From positions 30,344,796 through 30,408,795 of the forward strand of contig NC_080690.1 in NCBI RefSeq assembly GCF_030445035.2: a stretch of DNA of 64,000 nt. The letters run 5' to 3'. Positions 24,126 through 36,449 of this stretch are shown piece after piece. The translations under genes and the position numbers were made by a program. The notes beneath the pieces were generated by a model. The model saw only the letters and a list, made by a program, of their open reading frames with translations. It was not told where the DNA came from and did not search any database. This DNA is from Dasypus novemcinctus. Its lineage: Eukaryota; Chordata; Mammalia; Cingulata; Dasypodidae. Every line of letters starts with the position of its first letter. Position 1 is the first letter of the stretch.

Positions 24126-26349
24126 TTTAATTGAGAAAGAACTTATATTCAAAATATCCTCAATAATTAAAAGCATGTGCCATAACACAACAATTTATTT
24201 GATACTTGGTCTCCAAGAAAAGCAATCAGGTTCACATCAATTAACAAGAATATATCAACAATCTGAGAAACTCATGGCCTTACTTTCTGATTATTAGAAT
24301 ACAGAGCACTTTGGGGAAAAAAATGTCAGCCAACAAATCAGGGGCATAGCATATCTCAGAAAATGCATCTTTTGCTTCATAACTTCAGGTTTGCTTTCAG
24401 AAGTGTATATTAACAAAACATTGTGGAGTTTTACAATGCAAATTCACAGCAACTCTATAAGGCCCTTCCTGTGTAAATGTCTTCAAATGCATAATCAAGC
24501 ACAGAGAATAAAAAATCTGCCCAGCTTGTTTCACAGAGCAGGGAAGAAGTGTTTGCTCAGATAGATTCTGGGTACCATCTGGGAGACAAGTGCCTGGTTT
24601 CGCAACAGATTGCATAATTTTCCTGTAGAATCTGGAGAAAAGCCCTAACTGCTTTAATAGAGAGTTGATTTTACATGCCTTTAATCTTCATTTTGGTTTG
24701 TCTTAAAGGCAATCCATATGGTTGAATGGCAGAAATAGTCATTAGTGTAACACAGTGTTCAGACTTCCATCTTTCTGTGGGAGACATGAAATATTTCACC
24801 TTATAGAGAGTTAGTTTTCATTGCACATGGCAATTAATCTTTTTACTAGCCAAGCATCCACTGCACATGTATGTCATTTGATTGATTAGTTAAGAAATTT
24901 AATGTTACAGTTCACACATTAGTAATATTTCAATATAGCATTTACCAAGGACTCCACTATCAATAAGAATAGATCAAGAGCTGCACAAATTAGCACCTGG
25001 AGCAGAAAGGATGACCTTGGCAGGAAGAAAACACTTTATCCACTATGGAGAAATCCTAGAGCAAAGTTCATTCTATTACAAGCTTTATGTGTAATCTGTA
25101 GCTGCAGGTTACGTGGATTCCTAATAGGCAATAGGGTACTCTTAAAAGCAAGACATAGTTCCCAAACAGAAGGGACAGTCAAACTGTCCTTTTATGTACT
25201 TGCCTCTATCTACCTTTCTTGGCAGATGCCAGAAAGGAAATACTTTGTCATTAGTTAGTATAAAGTACAATTAAAGATCAGAACAGTAGCAGAGTTGGAT
25301 ATTTAAATGGAAACTGTTGTTCATAATTGTATCCTGTTGATAATTAATGAAGTGGAGGAAACATAGAACAGATTGTTTTTTCCATTGAGATAACTTTTTG
25401 TCAGACCTGAGGCTTGCATCCCTGCTAGAAAAAGACAAATTTCTATCTAGATAAAGAGAGTGAAAAGAGAAAAAATTTATTTATCACACATTAAAATGGA
25501 CCCTAGCCTTAGACTTTCAAATACGCTATTAATTTTGATCTCTCAAATGACACTCCATGCTAGGATATTAGGCTTTCATTGTATATCAAAATGAACTAGG
25601 TTTCAAAGTATTTAAATGCTTTCCTAAGTTCGTAAGTTATTAACTTGAATGTGCAGGATTTAAACATCAGCATTTCATAATCTAGACTTGACCTCCTATC
25701 ATTTTTCCCTCTTTCCCACTCTACCTTGGTTTTACTGCAGGGAAAGAAGCATTCCAAACAAGGTAAATATTATCCCACAAACTACATAATAATCTGGCCC
25801 CAAGGATTAGTAAAATGTACATATGGGGAAGCTGAATTAAAGGGCACTGAAAAGCAACCATGAAAGACAGAGTAGAGAATAAATTGTAAGGTAGAGGATT
25901 GTGGTTGTGAAGTAAAATACGATGAAGTTGAGGTCATTGTAGTAATAGATTATCTTTGTATTTCAGTCCTTGAGAAACAAAGTATATTGTAGAATAGAAT
26001 AATGGCTCCAATTCGTCAACACTTTTGTGTCTATACCCTTCACTATCTAACTTTGTACCTCTCTCTCTCTCTATCTGACATTGAATCTAGCCTTGTAGTA
26101 TGAAATATGACAACTGAACCCTAGCAGACCTCACACAAAAAGAGGGTTGAAAGGGTTATACAGCTTGCTCACTCTTTCCCTCTGTATGACCATGAGAAGG
26201 AAATGCCCAGGCTAGCCCAGAAGTCACCCAGATATGTAAGTTGAGCCAAGAATGGAAGAGTTGCCTAGAGGACCTTCCTAGGAGTCTGAGCAATAATGCT
26301 TATTATGCGACAGAGGTTTGGGGTTGTTTGTTATACAACATACCTTGTG
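24126..26349. other. Intergenic with a possible MIR remnant
   Basis: No gene seen. A stretch at ~25530-25690 resembles a decayed MIR SINE in minus orientation ('AGGTTTCAAAG', 'TTTCCTAAGTT', 'AGGATTTAAAC' spaced as in MIR). A short CT run occurs near 26060. Confidence 0.45.
25530..25690 (-). mobile_element. MIR-like SINE remnant
   Basis: Spacing of weakly conserved blocks fits the MIR core in antisense orientation. Highly diverged; recognition is by eye only. Confidence 0.4.
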
Positions 26350-27035
26350 ACAGTAGATATTGTGACAGTTTGAATTTTGTAAATCATAAAAAGATTGTGT
26401 TCTTAAACTAATCCATTCCTATGGATGTGGGGCCCTTTAATTCCATTAAATTCAGGTAGGGAAATTTTGATGAGATCACTTGTTAAGATCACTTTGGGGC
26501 TTTTGATTACACTATGTCAGTGAAGCATGAGCTAGCCTGGGTTTCTGCCCACTTGCTGGGTCTGATATAAACTGAGACACACAGAGACACAGAGGAAGGA
26601 AGCTGCCATTTTTATCTTGCCATGTGAGAGTGGATTCCAGGATTACTAGTAACCAAAGTTTTGGCACAAAGCACCCAAGAGGTTGGGCCCACGGAGAATC
26701 TAAAGGCTGAAGAGAAGAGCCATATGCCTGACAGCCTACAGCTGAAACTGGGAAGAAAGTGGAGCAGCTGAGACTGAAAAAAGGGTCCCTTAAAGAGACA
26801 AGCCTCATGCCTAGTTGCCCAAAGCTGAGTTCCTGGAGATAGATTAAGTAGGGTTAGGGAGGAACCTCTGCAGGGATTGGGCACCATCTTCACCACATGG
26901 CAGGACACTAGGATCACCAGTATCTGATGCTGGTGAGAAAGCTTCCCTGGTGATGCTTTGATTTGGACATTTCAGGGCCTCAGCACTGTAAGTGTTACCT
27001 TAAATAAAATTCCCATTATAAAAACTGTGATTGAA

Positions 27036-27541
27036 ACAGAGTGGGCATCAACATCCCAAATCCTCAAAATTGAGGACTGAATAAACATAAGGGGGAAATG
27101 CAATTGTGACTTAAAATGGCCTTATTATTATTCTAGCAATGGAAGAACTTGTAACCTTGATATAAAGGCTGTGGCCACCAGAGGTTCTGAGGGGAGACAG
27201 AGGGAAGAATAGGCATATCATAGGGGCATTTTTGGGACATTTGAATTGCCCCGTATGACATTGCAATGACAGATACAGGCCATTATATGTTTTGTCAAAA
27301 ACTTATAAAATTGTGTAGGGCAAAGTGTAAACTACAATGTAAACTACAGTCCATGGTTAATAGCAATGCTGCAATATGTGTTCATCAATTGTAACAAATG
27401 TACCACAATAATGAAAGGTGTTGTTAATGTGGGAAAGGGTGGGGTACATGGGAATCCCCTATATTTTTGATGTAACATTTATGTAATCTAAAGTTTCTTT
27501 AAAAATAAAAAAAAAATGATAAAAAATAATAAAATAAAAGG
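27036..27541 (+). mobile_element. 5'-truncated older L1 3' end
   Basis: Plus-strand L1 3' UTR end, similar in reverse complement to ~21600-22900 (blocks such as 'GACAGATACAGGCCATTAT' and 'TGTAAACTACA'). It ends in an A-rich tail at ~27500-27538. A short TGTGATTG repeat on both sides (~27027 and ~27542) may be the TSD. Confidence 0.6.
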
Positions 27542-27975
27542 TGTGATTGTTAGGCTAATATGTCATTTCGGCCAGTTAATGGTGCCCAGTTGTTTGGCCA
27601 AGCAAGCACTGGGCTAATTGTAATACAACGGCATTTCATGGATTTTAATAATCAGTAAGTTGATTGAGTAGATAGCCGATTACATCTACAATCAGCTAAG
27701 AAGATTGCCATCAGCAGTGAGTGAGTCTCATCCAATTAGTTTAGAGCCTTTAAAAGGGAAATGATTTCGGCATTCAGAATTCCCATGTCTACTTCAGAGA
27801 GCCAGGATCTCCTATGAACTCACCAAAAACCTTCAACAGAACCCTTGATTTGCAACCTGCCCTGTGGAATTTGGACTTGTGTATGCCCATAGCTGTGTGA
27901 GAGAATTTTATAAAATCTCATGCTATTTACAGATATCTCCTGTTGGTTCTGTTTTGCTAGAGAACTCCAATACAG
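27542..27975 (+). repeat. Unclassified interspersed repeat
   Basis: About 430 bp starting TGTGATTGTTAGGC and ending with 'TTGCTAGAGAACTCCAATACAG'-like sequence, described here as TTGCTAGAGAACTCC followed by AATACAG. The reverse complement of this terminus begins the repeat at 63773, so it is a dispersed family. I cannot name it with confidence. Confidence 0.45.
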
Positions 27976-28274
27976 AAGCAACCCATTTCTGGTATATTAT
28001 ATCAGCAGCCCTTCGGCAAACTAAGATATCTTTTATAAAGTAAAATCACAAAAATTAATCATCTATAATTATGATTCTTACCATAATATTCTCATATGTT
28101 TATTGTATTTCTGTCTATCTTTGTTTTTCTCCAGGAAATTCTGTTTTCTGAAGGTGTATGCTGTGAAACTTGACATGAAGATGTGCATAACTATTACATT
28201 ATCAGTGTGAATTGTGGCCTTTGACAAGTTTAGTCTGAGGTTATCACTGTAGGGTAATGTATTTTTCATATATA

Positions 28275-28800
28275 GTTTTTTTTTGTAAGAGAAGTTGTGA
28301 ACTTACGAAATATCATGCACATGTGCAGAATTCCCATACAACACCCCTCCATCAACACATTACATTGTTGTGGAACATTAGTTACAGAGTATGAGAGAAT
28401 AGCATCAGATTACCACTAGCTATGATCCATAATGTATATTTTGTATATTTTTCCATACCCCTCTATTGTTAACACAGTACTCCTTTGATATAGATGCAAG
28501 AATATTACAATACTGCTGTTCCCTATAGTCCATAGGTAATTAATTGTGTTTTTCCCATGTGCCTACATATTCTTACCATCTCTTAATAATGATGTATGTT
28601 TGTTCTAGTCCATAGAATGATATTATTGTATTTGTACTATTAACCACAATTCTTATCCACCTCTTTGTTCACTGTTATTCAGTCTCTAGATTACTCTCTA
28701 GCTTTCTTTCAATTGACATTTACATTCCTAGACTAGATTATCCTTTCAGCCACAATCCCATTTTTATAAACCAGCTGTTAATTATACTCACTATGTAGGG
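28275..28800 (-). mobile_element. L1 3' UTR-type module, minus strand
   Basis: Begins with a T-run and 'GAGAAGTTGTGAACTTA', and is collinear with 32410-32990 in L1 B (shared 'CACATGTG.AGAATTCCCAT' and 'TTTATAAACCAGCTGT' blocks). Probably a 5'-truncated insertion of the same older L1 subfamily. Confidence 0.6.
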
Positions 28801-30343
28801 TGATGATTTTTGATTGGCTTAAGCCAATCAAGACACAAAATTGCTTGGCTGGAAAATACAGAGTATTGCTAAGAAGGCAGAGAAGGGGAATGGATGTAAA
28901 AGAGATAACTGAAAAATACCAACTAATGTTTAGCAAAGAGTCGAGTAAGTGAATAACAACAACAACAAAAGATTTCATGAATAAATGAATTTTGAAGGCC
29001 TATATAATATTAGTTTTGTCTTTTCTCCACAATGTGAGTATGATGGGCTGGATATTGATTATAGTCAATAAAGGTTAATAGGTTTTGATGAAATAAACAG
29101 AGATAATATGCAGTCAACATAATATACTTTATGTAAACATAACTATGGTTTTTAAGAGTAGACATTATAGCATAGTGTCTAGAATATGGTGGTTCCTCTG
29201 CATGGATGGTGGTATGCATTAATACAGATATTCAATGTGGAAGTCAGTCTGCTGAAGAAAGTGTTTGCAGTCTATTTAAACTTGTTTTAATTTGAATCCC
29301 AAGTCACTCTTTGTGTCTATAATGTGGAACTGCTTAATAATCTGTAGTACTAAAGCAAAGATTTGGGGACAGATTGGTTTCCAATGTACTTCTTGAATAC
29401 ATACGATTGACAACCATGTGGTTACAAATAAAGTTCATGTGACTAAATGAAACAGAGATATAAACAAAATGATGGATGTAAATCAATGAACATGTATCAT
29501 TCAAATTATCAGTCTAACATGAGACAAACCTTCAATAAGTGTCAAACTAAAATAGTAAAATCAAATTGTTAACAGTCAAACCCTATTAAACAATTCTGCA
29601 GCTAATTATTAAATACTTTGCAAACACTGTTAATAGTCAAACCAAAGGATCTATCAAAATATAATATTAGAGTGCCATAATTAAATGGATTCCTGCTCAA
29701 TGATAAATGACTAATGTTAACTGCATAGAACTAAGATTAGCTTGAGTTGACTTTGAAGGCTGCATTTCAATTCTCTAATGACTATATAAAGGAAGAAGCT
29801 ACCCACAATATGAAAGCAAGGAAGGAAACAAGCATCATTCACGTACAAAATACTGTCTTCTTGCCACAAAAAAAAAAAACCACCCTGCTCTGAGCTTTTC
29901 AGAACATGAGAGTCTAGAAATCCTTTGAGATTAAAGAGTGGATGTGTCCTTATTACCAAAAGTCTAAAATATAAGAAGGTAAACTAAATGGAAGCTGTTA
30001 GTAGGGCCATCTAAGGCCCAATATTTAGAATTTGAATCATGGATATGACAATAAAGTTAAGTAAAATGGAGAAATGCTACCATTACATAGGATGGTCAAT
30101 GGCTAAGGATACAGTAAATTGAAGCCACAGCATTGACTAAATGCAAAATTTTCTTATGTGCATTTTAGACAGCAGGCCTGTGAGACTTATCTTCAGGTTT
30201 GAAAAATCATAATCATAAATCAGTACTGAAAATAACAATAATAAAACAACAATAAAATATGTGCTAGCTTAGATTTATAATACTTTGTATACACTGTATG
30301 CCAGTTTTTCTTCTAATTATTTTTATACATTAGCTCATTCATT
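28801..30343. other. Intergenic, no gene recognised
   Basis: AT-rich sequence without supportable coding frames. A MIR-like end may lie at ~30270-30340. Confidence 0.45.
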
Positions 30344-31328
30344 TTTAAGAGCTTTAATATATAATTCACATATTACACAATTCACCCAGGTGTACAACTC
30401 AATGATTTATTGTGTAACCATCACCATAGTTTTAGAACATTTTCATAACCTCAAAAAGAAATCCCACACTCTTTCGCTATCAATTTTAGCTATCACCTCA
30501 TTATCCCCATTACCTCTCATCCTCTAGCCCTAAGCAACTACTAATTCATTTTCTGTCTATATAGATTGTTCTATTCTGGACTTTCAGATTAATGGAATCA
30601 TATAATATACGGTCATTTGTGGTCTTTTGGCATCTTTCACTTAGTATAATGTATTCAGCATTCATCCATACAGTAGCATGTATCAATACAGTACTTCAAT
30701 CCTTTATATGTCCAAATAATATTCCATTGTATAAATATACCACATTTTGTTTATCCACTCATTGTCAACAGACATTTGGGTTGTGACTGCCTTTTGGCTT
30801 TTGTTAATAATTCTGCTATAAACAATTTTATACAAGTTTTTGCATGAATATATGTTTTCATTTTTCTTGGAAATACATCTACGAATGGAAATACTGGTTC
30901 ATATAAAATCTCTACATGTAATCATTTGGGAAACTATAAGATTGTTTTAAAAAGTGGCTTAACCATTTTATCTTCCCACCAGTGGTATATAAGTGTCTGA
31001 TATGTGCACATCTTTGCAAATACTCATTATTTTCTATTCTTCTTATTAAACTATAGCCATTCTAGTGGGTGTTAAATTGTACCTCATTGTGGTTTTGATC
31101 TGCATTTCCCAGATGACTGCTAAAGTCTAGCATCTTTCCATGTGTTTTTAGTCACTTATGTATCTTTCTTGGAATAAATGTTCATTCAAATCTCTGCCCA
31201 TTTTTAATTGGTTTATTTGCCTTTTAATTTCAGAGTTGTAACTTTCCTTATATATTCTGGATGTAAGTCCATTATATATGATTTGAAAATATTTTCTCCC
31301 ATTTGGTAGATGGTCTTTTCACTTTCTT
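30344..31328 (-). mobile_element. Ancient L1, 3' part (continues at 50699)
   Basis: Minus-strand 3' UTR resembling old mammal-wide L1M families (ATTCACCCAGGTGTACAACTCA-type block near 30380), followed by antisense ORF2 C-terminal sequence. It stops in ORF2 at 'CCCATTTGGTAGATGG..TTTCACTTTCTT'. The next expected ORF2 bases (TTAATTTTGATGAAGTC) are found 19.4 kb away at ~50730, showing that 31329-50685 was inserted later. Imperfect TSD candidates are TTTTCACTTTCTT (~31316-31328) and TTTCCATTTTCTT (50686-50698). Confidence 0.75.
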
Positions 31329-31799
31329 CCTTTTTTTCCTTTATTAGAGAAGTTGTGGATTTACAGAACAACTATGCATAAAATACAGGATTTCCATAAA
31401 CCACCCCACCACCAATACCATGCATTGGTATGGAACATTTGTTACAATTGATGGTAGCAAATTGTTATAATTATACTATTAATTAAAGTTCATGGTTCAA
31501 CTAAGAGTTCACTATTTGTGTTTTATAGTTCCATGGATTTATTTATTTTTACCATATATACAATCTAGCATTTTCCTTTTAATCATTTTCAGAAATATAT
31601 TTCAGTGCTCTTAATTGCATTCACAATGTTGTGCTACCATCACTACCATCCATTACCAAAACACTTTCATCATTCTAAACAGGAACCCTGTACATGTTAG
31701 GCCATTACTTCCCACTCCCTATCTCTACCCTGTCTTCTGGTAATCTATATTCTAGATTCAGACTCTGTAAGTTTGCTTATTATAATTTGTTTCAAATCA

Positions 31800-31904
31800 G
31801 TGTGGCATACAATACTTATCCTTTAGTGTCTGACTTATTTCACTTGGCATGATATCTTGAAGGTACATCCATGTAGTTGCATGGATCAGGATTTCATTCT
31901 TTCT
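31800..31904 (-). pseudogene. L1 A ORF2 extreme C-terminus
   Basis: The antisense translation reads 'HATTWMYLQDIM', 'EISQTLKDKYCM', matching the ORF2 end at 4660-4750 ([24 protein letters not shown]). It joins to 'HRMEYYSVVERNEI' across the L1 B insertion at 36450-36490. Confidence 0.8.
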
Positions 31905-33069
31905 TTTTTTCTTTTTCTTAAATTTATTGAAGTATATCACGCATATATAAATATACATAAACAGTAAGTGTATAGTGATAGCTGTAAAACTACAAAACAA
32001 ACATAATATCATATAGGGCTCTCATACCTCACCCTACCACTAATACCTTGTATTGTTGTGAAACATAAACATTTAACTAACGATTAAAGAACATCCTCAA
32101 AATATTACTACTAACCAAAGTATCTTACATTTGGTGTATTTTCCCCCCAACCCACTCTATTTCTTTTTAATTTTTATAATATTTATACCTGAAAATATTT
32201 TAACAGTAAGTATGCAGTAAATATTGTGACCTACAAAGCAAACACACATAACATGATAGAGGAGTCCCATATATCAAGCCACCACCAACACCTTGCATTG
32301 CTGTAAGATATTTTTTTACAAATTATGAAAGAATATCATCAAAATCTTACTCATGTTTATAGTCCATATCTTAAATTTGGTGTTATTTTCCCCCCAACTC
32401 ACCGATCACTTTTAAAAATATATTTTACTACAGAAGTTGTGAATTTATATAACAAAGATGCACATGTGAAGAATTCCCATAAAATATCCCTCTATCAACA
32501 CACCACACCATGGTAGAATATTTGTTACAGATTATGAGATAATATCATCAGACTATTACTATCAACTGTGGCCTGTAGTGTATATTTGGCACACTTTTCT
32601 TATTCTCCCCCATTATCCACACAGTACATCTTTGGCATAGATGCATGAATATTACAGTATTGCTATTAACTAGAGTCCATAGGTCACTCCAGTTGTATTT
32701 TCCCATGCTTCTCCATATTCCCACCACCCGGCAATGATGCACATATGCTCTAACTCACAAAGAACATTCTTGTATTTGTGCCATAAACCACAATTCTCAT
32801 CTACCTCTGGGTTTACTGTGTTATTCAGTCCCTAGACTACACTCTAGCTTTCTTACAATTGTCATTTACATCTGTAGACTACCCTTTACAACCACATTCC
32901 CATTTATAAACCAGCTGTCACTCACTATAATGTGCAACCATCAACTCTATAAATTTCCACACTTTTACAGTAAAGTTAATTAAAAATTTCCTCTACATAC
33001 ATTAAGCATGAGAAGTCCATCTCAGCCCTCCTTTTATTTCTTTTAAGAATCCACTACCTACCACCAAGT
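31905..33069 (-). repeat. L1 B 3' UTR with repeated modules
   Basis: Three related segments follow one another (~31910-32160, ~32165-32400, ~32410-33000). Each starts with T-rich sequence and carries a variant of 'CCCATA..A.C..CC..C.CCAACACCTTGCATTG' and 'TTTTCCCCCCAAC', seen here as short blocks at ~32035, 32145, 32270, 32385 and 32485. They may be internal 3' UTR duplications or nested short insertions. Confidence 0.5.
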
Positions 33070-33747
33070 CTTGATGATATCTTCCTAGATTTTCTTCTAG
33101 AAACTTTATTTGTTTTATATTTAGGTTCTTGATCCAGTTTGAGTTAATTTTTTTATAAGGTGAGATATAGGTCTTCTCCTTTGGCTATGCATATCCATCT
33201 CTCAGCACCATGTGTTGAATGGACTATTCTGCCAAAGCTGGATGAGTTTGACATGTTTGTCAAAAATCACTTCAGTTCAATTGTTCTATGTGTCTGTCTT
33301 TATGCCAAGACCATGCCATTTTTACTAGTGTAGCTAGGTAATATAATTTAAAGTCCAGAAGTGAGAGTCCTCCAACTTTGCTTTTTCTTTTTAAGATGTT
33401 TCTATCTGTTCAGTACCCCTTACCCTTCAAAATAAATTTGATAATTGTATATTCCATTTATTTTTTAAAAAATGCTGGTGGAATTTTTATCAGGATAGAG
33501 TTGAAGTTGTATATAACAATTTGGGTACAGTTGACATTTTAATGATATTTAGTCTTCAAATTCATGAGCATGGAATGTTTTTCCAATTGTTTGTGTCTTT
33601 TAAAATTTATTTTAACAATGGATTATAGTTTTCTGAATACAAGTGCCTTACAATGTTGGTTAAGTTTATTCGTTAATATTTGATTCTTTTAGTTGCTATT
33701 GCAAGTGGATTTTTCCCCTGATTTACTTCTCAGATTGTGCATGACTA

Positions 33748-34009
33748 GTGCCTTTTGAAGTCTATTTTATCTCATGTAAGTATAGCTACTCCAGTTTTTT
33801 TGTTTTGTTTTGTTTTGTTTTGGTTACTGCATATGTAGAATATCTTTTTCCAGCCTTTTACTTTCAACCTATTTGTATCCTTGGAGCTAAGGTGAGTCCC
33901 TTGCAGACAGCATATAGGCGGGTCATATTTTTTTAATCATTCTTCCAGTCTGTGTCTTTTGATTGGGGAGTTTAATCCATTAACATTCAATGGTATTACT
34001 GTAAAGGCA
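33748..34009 (-). pseudogene. L1 B ORF2 N-terminal endonuclease fragment
   Basis: The antisense codons give 'NVNGLNSPIKRH', 'KKYDPPICCLQ' and 'GWKKIF', the opening of the L1 endonuclease domain. The fragment ends abruptly at ~33748 near 'GVAI..DKIDFK' and is joined to RT-distal sequence, so roughly the middle of ORF2 is deleted. Confidence 0.7.
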
Positions 34010-35075
34010 GTTCTTATTTCATCCCCTTTGACCTCTGGGTTTCATCTGTCCTATTTTATTTTCACCACTCTTTTGAGACTTTTAGTTACTTTTACTGATA
34101 TAATCTTCATTTTTAGACTCTCTTCTAAGCCTCTCTCTCCTGTCTTTTCTTCTCAGATTGTAGCTCATCATTTACTACTTCCTGCAAAGTCAGTCTCTTG
34201 GTTACAAACTCTCTTAATTTCTGTTTTTCTGTGAATATTCTAAACTCACCCTCAATTTTGAAAGATAATCTTGCTGGATATAAGATTCTTGACTGGAAGT
34301 TTTTTGTCTTTCAGTACCTTAAATATATCATACCACTGTCTTCTTGCCTCCTGGTTTCTGATGAGAAATCAGCATTTAATCTTAGAAAAAAAAATCTGTT
34401 CTTCAATTCCTGTTCTCAGATTCTCTGTTTGTCTTTGTCATTTGACAATCTGATTAGTATGTGTCTTGGAATTGGTCTATTTCAGATTTATTCAAATGGG
34501 AGTACATTGTGCTTCTTGGACATGCATATCTGTGTCCTTCAATAGAGTTGGGAAATTTCTACCATTATTTCTTTAAACACTCCTTCTGTCCCTTTTCCCT
34601 TCTCTTCTTTTTCTGGAACACCCAGGATGAGTATGTTTGCATGTTTTTTGCTGTCCTTTCATTCCCTGTGACTTTGTTCAATTTTTTTCATTCTTTTCTT
34701 AATCTTTTTTTTCTGTATGTTCACTTTCAGAGGCCATGTCTTCAAGCTCACCAGTCCTTTCTTCTGCTTCCTCAAATCTCCTGTTATATGATTCCAGTGT
34801 CTTTTTAATTTCATTTATTGTGCCTTTCAAACCATAAGATCTACTATTTTTCTGCATATGCTTTCAAATTCTCCTTTGTGCTCATTCAATGTCTTCTTAA
34901 TATCCTTAATCTCTTTAACCATGTAATTGAAATTATTAAGGTGGTTTGTTTGAATATCTATGATTAGTTGTCTCAACTCCTTTATGTCATCTGGAAGCTT
35001 ATCTTTTTTCTTTAACTGAGCCATATCTTCCTGTTCCTTAGTATGGATTATAGATTTTTGTTGGTGCCTTGGCAT
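34010..35075 (-). pseudogene. L1 B ORF1, degraded
   Basis: The antisense start reads MPRHQQKSIIH and continues 'DDIKELRQLIID', which is also present at 63088-63300 (MPRYQQK, DDIKELRQLIID). This supports 35075 as the ORF1 start. The next ~1 kb aligns with ORF1 order (coiled coil, RRM, CTD) but has stops and shifts. Plus-strand frames of 91-115 codons here are antisense artefacts. Confidence 0.7.
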
Positions 35076-36449
35076 CTGGCTTACTAGATGTATTTATTCT
35101 GGGTGCAGTCTTTAGTTTACAGTTTTCTTGCCATTTCTCCCTTGCTGGGTGTGTCATAGGAGCCAAGGAGGTAGTTAATGCTGTAAGCTGTGGAGGCTCA
35201 AGCTCCCTGCATTGCCCCAGGGGACAATGAACTTTCTCCCAACTTTCCCTTTTCCAGGGGTAGGGACTGAGGCACAGCTATGTATAAATATCCAAGTCGT
35301 GCCAAGAATGTAGTTGATCAGAGAGGCTGATGAAGCTTCATTTCTCATCCTCCCCTGCCTGGGATGGGGATGGAGCTTCAGACATGGACAGAAATCTATC
35401 CCTTATGGTCCAAAATGACCACATTTGCCATGGTAGACTTCTGGCTATTCAGTCTGTGCCAGATGAATACACTTGCATTTACCTTGAGAGGCTGGTGCTG
35501 TTCCTGGCAGCTTCCTTCCTGCCAGAGGTGAGGGTGAAACCTAGGCTAGAGTTACAGTCTCATCTGGGTGGAAAGAATCCAGAACCTAACATCACTGTGA
35601 TTTTCAACCAGACTTGCTTCCCCTCCTGCTGGGGGTGGAGTCAAAATGGCAGCTACCAGCTTCTTTCCGACTTGGACAGCTGTTCTTTGGGTTATATTTT
35701 AGCTAGCCAAACTTACTACTCAATAGCTGAAGTTTGTGGCCTAACATCTTTTCCTCCTCTGTTTTTGGGAAATGGAGGTTCACAGCCACAGAATAACTCA
35801 GAGTAGGATGATCATTGGCCTCCATGGAGTGGCCTGTGTTTTCCCAGAGAGGTTGGTGCAGGTCCCCCCAGCTCTCTCCCTGCCAGAGGTGGGCCTGGAG
35901 CTTAAGTTAAACCTGTAATCCAATCTGGATGGAAAGAAGGCAGTCCTTTTCAGCACTGTGATTTTCAGTCTGCCCTGCTTTCCATCATGCCAGGAGTGGA
36001 GTTGAAATGGCACCTACTAGACTGTCAGACTTGGACAGGTTCAAACTTTAGCTGTTCTTTTTTTTTTTTTTCTTTAGCTGTTCTTAGGAGTATATTTTAG
36101 GCCACCAAATTTACTAATCAGTAGCTGAAGTTGGTGTCCAACAGTCTCTTCTGCCCCCATTTTGAGGGAAGTGGAGCTTCCAACTCTAGCCACAGAATAG
36201 CTCTCAAGACAGCTTCTGTCACCAGTGGAGGAAGGACACTGGCCTTCATTGTATGGAGTACACTACTTATGAATCTTCCTTGCAGATGGGCAGTCTCCTT
36301 CCATTCTTTCAAGGATGTTGCTGGATGATCTTCTGGGCCACTGGAGCCCCAAACAGGTGCTTTAGATAGCTCTGGGTGGTCACTAACTGCCCTGTAGCAA
36401 TAGCTGACACTAGGAACTCTTTACACTGTTGCCATCTTGCTAGTTGTTT
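35076..36449 (-). promoter_or_regulatory. L1 B 5' UTR/promoter region with ~360-400 bp duplication
   Basis: The ~1.37 kb region upstream of ORF1 contains a tandem duplication. The segment ~36213-35830 is repeated at ~35803-35440. Shared anchors are CACAGAATA (36191 and 35787) and GCCAGAGGTG (35882 and 35521), giving offsets of 404 and 361 bp. The difference is partly a T-run with its own flanking repeat CTTTAGCTGTTCTT at ~36047-36085. L1 5' UTRs act as internal promoters. Confidence 0.6.

Larger units (their letters stand above)
26350..28027 (+). repeat. LTR-like repeat split by later insertions
   Basis: Sequence from ~26350 to ~27035 ends with 'TTAAATAAAATTCCC', similar to the polyadenylation region of the probable LTR at 37473-37973. 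The terminal block of that LTR (ATTTCTGGTAT...ATCAGCA...CGGC..ACTAA) reappears only at ~27980-28025. The intervening 27036-27975 is therefore most simply an L1 3' end plus another repeat inserted into the LTR-like element. Classification as an LTR is inferred and no TSD was proved. Confidence 0.4.
31905..36449 (-). mobile_element. L1 copy B: complete 5' end but ORF2 largely deleted
   Basis: Inserted into ORF2 of L1 A, with TSD GATTTCATTCTTTCT (31890-31904) and GATTTCATTCCTTTCT (36450-36465; one-base difference). Read on minus: 5' UTR (36449-35076) starting near a CAAGATGGC motif like that at ~61057, then ORF1 (from 35075), the start of ORF2 endonuclease (~34010-33748), a jump to a downstream part of ORF2 (~33740-33070), and 3' UTR modules to 31905. 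The central RT region and ORF2 C-terminus are missing. Total length is ~4.5 kb. Confidence 0.8.

Noticed and set aside
35330..35806. 158-codon plus-strand open frame, the longest non-ORF2 frame in this part
   Set aside because: It lies antisense to the 5' UTR of L1 B across its duplicated module. No recognised domain, and the other module copy does not keep the frame.
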